Shown in pieces: positions 56,555 to 64,000 of a stretch of 64,000 nt of DNA. Source of the DNA: Pseudoips prasinana (lineage: Eukaryota > Arthropoda > Insecta > Lepidoptera > Nolidae); contig OX621234.1 of assembly GCA_951640165.1 (NCBI GenBank), positions 5,275,001 to 5,339,000 of the forward strand, given 5' to 3'. Position 1 is the stretch's first letter; the number at the start of each line of letters is the position of its first letter. Under the pieces are notes generated by a model, which made no database searches, was not told the origin of the DNA, and worked only from the letters and a program-made list of their open reading frames with translations. Made by a program: the position numbers and the translations under genes.

Positions 56555-59500
56555 ATGGCTCCTAATTTAGGTAATTACGCCCAAATAAATGATGATGAAC
56601 AAGATGAACCCAGTTTCGACGAATACGTATGTAAGTAGAAGAATAAATTACGTAATCATGAAAATTGTAACAGTGCATGTATTATTGTGAGGGAAATGTA
56701 TCCTAATATTACTTATATTTCAGATTGTGACGACTGCGGGAGTTTTGTGCATGATTATTGTACTGAACATGGCCCACTGCGTGTCATACCTGATGATGAA
56801 GTAAGCGTAACTCCGTTTTATGATAGTCCCTATTACTTAAGTATATGTATTCTGCTAATATTACACTAACATTCGAACTTGAATAGCAATTTTGATTGAA
56901 TTTCTATCAATTTACCTCAAATTATTGTCACTTTTTAAGTTTTAACTTCGCGGTTTAATTTCAAAGATTTTATTTAGCTTTCGCCACGGCGGCGCTCCAT
57001 ATCTGTGACTTGAAATAATAATATATACCATATTGCTATATTTTAAATAAATCTATTTACTTTTTTAACTTTAAATTGGTGGTTTGTGAAAGATCACAAA
57101 CATCATTACAACCACCCGTGTTGTGTATGTTTCATCCACGTTAGTTAAGTATTGTAGCATGGCCATTGTTAGCGATTTCAAATATCAAATATTTATTTCA
57201 CAACATTTTAAGTACATGTTACATTCAGCCATGATTTCTGCACTAAGCACGCAGGCTTGTCTTGCAGGAACCAAATATTTTACATTTATTTCTGTACACC
57301 ACAAAACTTATTCAAATGTCATTACTTCGACCTCTAATTTAGCTCGTATGAAAAGAACAGGGCATACATAGAACTGTCAAACGAAATATATTATAATAAA
57401 AATATTTCGCGCCAAATCTGGCCTGTTCTTATCATAAGAACTATGTGAGAAAAACGTGCAATGAGCTTTAGTTTAGTTATTGTTCCAAATAATCAGCGGC
57501 ATTGGCTAGTCGTAATAATATATGCGGTGTGCGCAAGACCGCCAATTGTGGAGATCTTTGGGGGAGGCCTTTGTCCAGCAGTGGACGTCTTTTGGCTGAT
57601 GTAATGATGATGAGCGCGACACTGATTTAGAAGTCGTCCCGAGTGTGTACCCACCGAGGAACGGACAGCAGCGTCTCTCTCTGTATATGACCTGAGTACG
57701 GCGATCACCATACCATACCATACCGTACCCAATACGATGAGGAACGACAGCTGAGAGAGAGAGTAGGTACTCGTAGGAAAGACTTACCCTCTACAATTCA
57801 ACCTAAATTGAATGTAGTTCAGCATAGTCCCATAGTACAATCTGTCATCTTATGTAACAAGCTGCCAATAGAATTTAAAATTATACACAGAGTTAACTTA
57901 TTTAGAAACGAATTGAAGACATTTTTATTGAAGAAAGCGTATTATAGTATTAATGAGTTCATAAATGACAAACGACAAATGTAAAAACGTTATTTTGACG
58001 GTTATGTATGATAGTTTAATTTTGTATTTTAGATATGTATTGTACAACAAATGTTTCAACACAATGTAAATTGTTAAAAAATAAATTACTTAGGTATGAC
58101 CAACCCATCTATATTCCGAGTATCCCCTCAACATGGGGTAGGTTTTTGTTCAGCAGTAGAGGTCATTCGGCTGACATAGTGATGAGTAAAATGATGATAT
58201 ACTAATTTCTACAGGTTCCTGCTGAAGGGAATTACCCACCGGCTGTGCTGCGCGCCATTCTCACTCTACCACTCACGTATCTACAACTGGCGCTATCAGG
58301 TTATGTTCCGACTATACTTTTTAAAGTATTATTACATTAGTCTAGCGGAAACGATGTATCCTAATATCCGGTTGGTCTCACCGGTCTAGACACGCGGTCA
58401 GTCCATAGATGGAGAATTAGTTTAAGTTCTGAGGTTCTCCGTGCTTCGGAGGGCATGTTACAATTTGAGTCCCGGTTGTAGTCATTAGACAACAGTCGTT
58501 AAGCTTAACGACTCTGACACTACCTCCATGACAATTTGTTTGCATTCGTATCCGATAATCAATCGGACGGCTCTTTAACATAGAGCGACAGTTGCCCGTT
58601 CCTAAAAGTTATGACCAAGTCATATATAGCTACTATTATTGTTTACATTTTAAATGAATTTATTAGCCATGAAAACAAAATTTGCCCAATAACTGGATAA
58701 TTCATATCCAGACATGTCCAAGTTGCATTTTCGTCAGACATGCTTTCTAATTTATTTAGTGATGTTGCTAACTAACTATTATTTTTTTATTTGTCAAATA
58801 ATTATTTGATAATGAAAATTAAATTGTCACTACGTAAGCTGTCGTACAAAATCCTGCCAAAACTATTAAATACAAGGAAGAAAACCGCTATTGGGACACC
58901 ATAAATGAACATTTTTATTAATTATTATAAAATTTTATTCAAAACACAATTATCTGCTTTATTTTACAATGCCAAATAACTTATCCCTACAGAAGTATAA
59001 CTATACCTTGAGTATAATGAACTTTTTCTTAATAATTATCTTTCAATTTTATTCGATTTGTTGTCAAGGGACAACTGAAAGCAGCCTGCACCATTTAAAG
59101 TGAAAATGCTCGTATAACGATTGTATGACTGCACGAGTGGCGCAGCGGCTAAGTTAGGCGGCTCGCCGCTTCGTATTCCGGGTTCGATACCCGCGCCGGA
59201 CAACTATTAATGTCACCCATAAATACTTGTTCTGAGTCTGGATGTAATTTGTGTCCGTCCCTTAAATGTTGGTAAAGTACCCCGCGACACAGGTATTAGA
59301 TTACCTAGTGCGGGAGATGTCTTTTAAAGCAGAAAAAATAAGCTAGGTATATTACTATAAAGATTCATCAAAATCCGTTCCGTAGTTCTTGTGTGAAAGA
59401 GTAACAAACATCCATCCTTTCTCATAAACTTACGCATTTATAATATCAGCAGGATGGTAGGAATAGTAGGTAAATCACCCTTACTGGTTACCACAAAGCT

Positions 59501-60861
59501 TCTCCACGTTTCTCAATAATTCTATATCTGCATCACAAATAGGAGCTGGAGTCGGTGTGTACACTAAAGTAAGTCTGCCAAGCGGCATTCGCTTTGGTCC
59601 CTACAGCGGCGTGCTATGCCAGACAGTTGAGTCCGACTACTGCTGGACGGTAAGTCACTATTTAATACTGGGAATGCCAAGATTAAGGCAAAAGCCGACC
59701 CTCGTAGCGAGCTCTCCTCACCCACCTGTTAGAGATCGGCGAGGCAAGACGCGAGTGTCTCCGTGCTTGGCAAGACACGTTCAGCTTTCGGTCCCAGTTG
59801 GAGTCTGTAGATAGCCTTGTTAAAGCCATGTCACAGGCTCGCTGGGTGGTTTGAACAACTACGACACTAATGTTTTATATTGTTATTAATCTACCTATTA
59901 TTAATGTATAATTCTGGTTCCCGCTTCGCTCTGTAGATTCGCTCTGCTACAACTTTCTCCAAATCCTTGTTTCTTTCTGATTAATTCTTTGTGGGATCCA
60001 AGACAGTTAACCTTTTGGCCGACATCTCAGAGGAAAACGTTGAGAGAGTTCTTTTCTAAAGAGATATACTAGAGAGAGTGATTCCCGGCCCAGAAAGATT
60101 ACCAGGGCCACCCCATTACAACCCGTGGGTCTCGTAAGAGGCCACTCAGGGATATACCGGATAGCCGGGCAGTAACGTTACCCGTGTACTAGGTACCACT
60201 TGACTGCGGTCGCCAGCTCGCATGGCAAGCGCGGTGACTACGGCAAACCCCTCCAAATGGCAACGTTATAGAAACCTTTGAGGAAGGCCTATGTGCAGCG
60301 GTGGACGATATATGAGTGACTATTACGCACTCGTAGGTTCTGCACATTAAAACTCCGAGATATTTTCCACACACAATAATATTTAATCGAACAGAGTAAC
60401 GTTCTCTTCTACCGTCGTACAAAGAATGCCTCTTCAATAATCATCTACCCTATTTATACTTTTATCAGTGATAACCATTTGAAAGTCTAATATCGATTAA
60501 TAAAAGTTTTAAGATGTAAAATTATTATATTTATTAATAAAATGATAATCACTAATTAAATAAATATTCACAATGTAAACACATAATTATAATATAGCAG
60601 CTACGTCATAACCGTTGCGCGGCTATTGAGTACTTGATAACATGACGTATAATTTGGTTTAGTGACGTAAAAGACAGAATGGCCAGCAGTGGGATAATGT
60701 ATATGCATGTAACAGATATTAGACCGCAACCGGAATCCCGCACACGTAGTAGATGCGGCGGACCCCGCTCGGTCCAACTGGCTGCGTTACGTCAACGGCG
60801 CACGCCACTGGCGCGAGCAGAACCTGGTCGCGTTCCAGTACAGAGGACAAGTGTACTACAG
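56555..60861 (+). CDS. PRDM9-like: PRDM7/9-like PR/SET methyltransferase, copy 3 (partial: exons 1-5)
   Basis: Exons 56555-56630, 56724-56800, 58215-58299, 59543-59649 and 60716-60861 are intact and in phase. They encode the zinc knuckle and the SET domain up to VYY at residue 163. Exon 6, with the catalytic YYGIEY segment and the stop, should lie beyond the window end. Intron 5 already exceeds 3.1 kb because of a 2400-bp insertion. It has Asn7 and Tyr58 like copy 2, but Gly56, Val83, Gly143 and His146 like copy 1. The left exons follow the unit 2 type and the right exons the unit 1 type, a hybrid gene. Confidence 0.83.
57763..57984 (+). pseudogene. LINE C-terminal fragment, unit 3
   Basis: Orthologue of 7998-8219, open over 73 codons. 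Confidence 0.7.
59125..59335 (+). mobile_element. tRNA-derived SINE at the mosaic junction, unit 3
   Basis: Orthologue of 9358-9560. Upstream bases match unit 2 and downstream bases match unit 1. Confidence 0.75.
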
Positions 60862-61440
60862 GTAAACTTCTAATCTTATTTTGCCGAGCTGTACTTGTAG
60901 CGTCGGCGAGTGTGGCAGTGCCACGTCAAGAAAAATGTATTATATTAATTTGCAGTACCTAAGTAACGCAAAACAAATCTGCTGGATTGATACATAATCA
61001 CTCTCTGGGCTGATATTAAGATTGTTTGAAAGTATAATAATAATAATATATTAAGCTAACTATTAACGTCACGTTAAAAATCCTTACACACAGGAAATAA
61101 ATGAACTTTATCCAGCACTAGGGTATTAACATGCACTCGTACTTTTCGAACTCACAATTAAGTAGTTTCAGCACAATTAAGAAAGCTCCCAGGTAAGTCA
61201 TATATGTCTAGCTCACATTTTACGAAACATTCCACTATATCGCAGTCAGCCGGCGCGAGTACAATCACGCACACACCGCGCCTATATGGGCGATATAGGC
61301 GATTCCATGCTCCGGTTTACATTCGTATCGATGCAGGAGGGTGCATCCCTCTGATCCTCAGTCGGACAAGCAGCTCGTGTCTCCAGCGCCTACCGCAAGC
61401 CGCGTTCGGAACTTGGAGCAGGTCTTACGGCGAAACTATA

Positions 61441-63840
61441 CAACGTGTAACAGAAAGAGTGAACGTAACTTAAGGGGCATATACGGTCTCCTTAAGCCTA
61501 CCTATACACAAAATCTCATACCGAAATACCATCATTTTAATCTTGATCGTAAAATAATATACCGTTCAATATATCGACAAGTATTTTTATCGATATAACA
61601 AACATCCGTACTAACACAGCACAGCTGATTCTGATTTACGCTAGAAATTGTTTGACATACCTCTGTGTTTCTATGCACGCCTGGTAGTTTGATTCCGATT
61701 GCACTCACTACACATATTTTGTTTTATTTTAGAGTTATGTTTTTATTTATGCTGCTGAATAGCTATTGGATACTTTACATCGTATAAGTACGTGATACAC
61801 AAACACATTACGAGATCCTTTTTATAGTTAAACTTCTAGTTGAGGTTGTTTTCAGTACTGATGGAAGAATTTCATTATTTCACGTTCACTAAAATCTGCA
61901 CCGACACCGAAAGCTTAACTCTAAGACTTGCCAACTAACACGAGTCTCTCTCATGTACAACATATTCATAGAATCGTAAAGCTTTCATGTTTCTTAGTTA
62001 TAAAGAGGCCTGGCCTCCATCGCGACACTGTACCCTTCACGACATAGGTTCCTCGTAATTAAACAGCCTTAAATTCTGTGACCTATGAATCCATCATCCA
62101 TTCATCATCACAAAGTGCACGTCTGAGGCTATTCTTTCATAGATGAATGCACGAAATTTTCCAAATTATTACGATCACTAAACGACATAGTTAAGGATTT
62201 CGCGGAACACTTTACTCATTACTAAACGACATTTTAGACGATTTAGTAACTAAACACGACCTAAATAGACAGCAGTTTACGAACAACTGATGATTTTAAT
62301 ATTTTTATTAAATAAATGAAATTGCACAATATTTGATGAATTTGGCGGCTTTCTTCGAACGCGGCCCCTTTGGCGGCGTCTTTGAGTCCACTCAAAAGAG
62401 CCGCCTAGGTATCGACGACGCGCGCGGCTCGCTTACATGAATATTAAAAGATATTTAACCGTTTATTATTTACCTACATCAACTCTTTCATTTTGCCGCC
62501 ATATTAGTGTTACTTTGGATATAATCAGGACGGAATTTGAAATGTCCCCTACTGTTCATATGAGCCTAGTACATTATTCATATTTTTTTATTTGTATGTA
62601 TTGTATGAATGATTAATATGTCGAAACGGAAGGTAGGACGGTAGGGAACCTTTAAAATTTAGAGTGTATCACTCTAAATTTTAAAGGTGGAATTGAAAGT
62701 GCCCCTGCACTTTCTATTCCATCACTCTCATGATCCGATGGGACGACTAGCGATACGACCGGAAAGAGGTCAGGCACAGGAACGACGGCTTTACGTGCTC
62801 TCCGAGGCATGGGGGTGTAATATCGTCAACTCCCAGACTTCGGGCTGATACTGAGAAATTTCTTTTTATGGAAAAATCCCATAATCACTTTTTGGCCCGA
62901 CCCGGGAATTGAACCCAGGACTTCATTATTCCCATAATCACTTTTTGGCCTGACCCGGGATTTGATCCCAGGACTTTATTATCTGCAGTTGAACACGCTA
63001 CCTCTAGACCAATGAGTTATACACGAACACATTCAAATGGCGAGCCGCGCGGTGGCGGCGTCTTTGATGAATATAAAAAAATATTTAACCATTTATTATT
63101 TACCTACATCAATCCTTTGTATTCGCCGCCGTATTAGAGTTTCTTGCGACAAAATCAGGACGGAATTCGAAATGTCCCCTAATGTTCATATGAGCCTAGT
63201 ACATTATTCATATTTTTTCGTAATTTATCAGTAGTCGTACCGCGTGTGTTTATCTGGTTAGTTTGTATCGTTTGTATTAAAAATTAAGTACCTATTCGTT
63301 TCCGACCAGATTAAATTCACATACTGAAAGAAAAATTTAATATTCTTACTATTTAACACACAAAAAAATATCTGCAGTTACATGAGTCAATTAAATTATT
63401 TATTTCTCCTAGATCCAACATCTTGCGGAGTATCAATTTAAATTAAATTAAGTGATTTTTCCTAGTTATCAAATTTGTATGAATGATTAAAATGTCGTTA
63501 CCTTTAAAAATTAGAGCAGAAATTCAGTTAAACATTTGATTGAATCTTAAAATAAACACGTGTAATAAATTATGTGACTGTACAGAACCACACTTTTTAT
63601 TTACAGTCTAAGTAGTAGGTACCCAAAGAGTTCGCGGTAAGGTTCATTTCCCTTGCGGCTGAGTTTTTAGTGTTGTTCATAATGTCGGTAATCTTACTTG
63701 TTGATTTAGGTGGTCGATAGAAAAATTAATTACTAGTTGAATAAAAAATGATTATTTCCGTTTGAAGTTTCGTCCATAGGTAGCCGTCCTGATACCCTAT
63801 AACCCCCTTAAGTTATGTTCACACTTTCTGTTACACGTTG
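61441..63840. mobile_element. 2400-bp TIR element in intron 5 of copy 3
   Basis: Begins caacgtgtaacagaaagagt and ends as the reverse complement, with TIRs of about 37 bp and two mismatches. TA is duplicated relative to the empty site in unit 1 (11680-11690). No ORF longer than about 65 codons lies fully inside, so non-autonomous. Internal duplicated blocks (about 62445-62600 and 63060-63220, sharing atgagcctagtacattattc), a SINE-like B box (62895-63000), and an 18-bp-arm hairpin at 62649-62687 are seen. Superfamily unclear; TA suggests Tc1/mariner-like. Confidence 0.88.
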
Positions 63841-64000
63841 TATATACGCTAAACACCTATATATATTATATAGGAGCGTTTAGACGGCCCAAGTTTCATC
63901 ACTCAAATTACGTACTTATAGTTTTAAATGTACCAGTCGTACACATGGCTACATATCAAGCTATACATTTTCAGTATAAGCTGATCTCGCGTTGTAAATA
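63841..64000. other. Resumption of intron 5 of copy 3
   Basis: Matches unit 1 11683-11840 almost exactly, confirming that the 2400-bp block is a clean insertion. Confidence 0.85.

Larger units (their letters stand above)
47441..64000 (+). repeat. Tandem array unit 3 (cut by window end)
   Basis: Third direct unit, carrying PRDM9-like copy 3. Exon 1 is displaced 26071 bp from copy 2. It starts with an intact mariner inserted in the shared boundary sequence. From about 49.1 to 59.1 kb it is nearly identical to unit 2, RTE included. From about 59.2 kb onward its diagnostic bases agree with unit 1. The window ends inside intron 5 of the gene. Confidence 0.88.

Noticed and set aside
1..64000. CRISPR array, bacterial operon or phage content
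   Set aside because: Introns, SINEs and LINEs show a eukaryotic source; no spaced short direct repeats were found.

Overview
This is eukaryotic, AT-rich, intron-bearing and heavily transposon-laden DNA, almost certainly from a moth or butterfly. The evidence is an RTE non-LTR retrotransposon with a (GAT)n-type tail, a cecropia-type mariner, jockey/CR1-like LINEs whose 3' ends carry lepidopteran-looking motifs, and several tRNA-derived SINE families. The species cannot be named from the sequence.

The window is organised as a direct tandem array. Unit 1 runs 768-22533, unit 2 22534-47440, and unit 3 47441-64000 (cut by the window end). Before 768 lies a decayed jockey-like LINE fragment; part of it is repeated in inverted orientation across the array edge. 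The units differ mainly by transposon insertions. Many of these can be called exactly, because another unit supplies the empty site and the target-site duplication (TSD) is visible.

The only non-transposon gene I find is present once per unit on the + strand. It is a six-coding-exon gene for a 205-residue PRDM7/9-like protein: a PRDM9-type zinc knuckle followed by a PR/SET methyltransferase domain and a short acidic tail, with no KRAB domain or zinc-finger array. Coding spans are 6771-12326 (copy 1), 30484-39843 (copy 2) and 56555-60861 (copy 3, exons 1-5; exon 6 lies beyond the window). All exons in all copies keep frame and splice sites, so the copies look like genes rather than debris. Copy 2 has the PRDM9-like Asn-Cys-Ala-Arg-Asp motif in the SET core; copies 1 and 3 have Gly and His at the second and fifth positions.

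Unit 3 is a mosaic. Its left part, including a 3040-bp RTE insertion missing from unit 1, is almost identical to unit 2. From within or just before a SINE near 59.1-59.2 kb it matches unit 1 instead. This indicates unequal exchange or gene conversion, or else an assembly join, which must be excluded. Other unit-specific insertions are an intact mariner (47632-48919), a 2400-bp terminal-inverted-repeat (TIR) element in intron 5 of copy 3, a 1365-bp TIR element and a truncated LINE in intron 4 of copy 2, and a LINE with a long 3' UTR in unit 1.

The remaining sequence is short MITEs, SINEs and LINE fragments shared by the units, plus AT-rich DNA in which I see nothing. Apart from the transposases and reverse transcriptases, I see no other genes and no RNA genes other than SINE tRNA-like heads.
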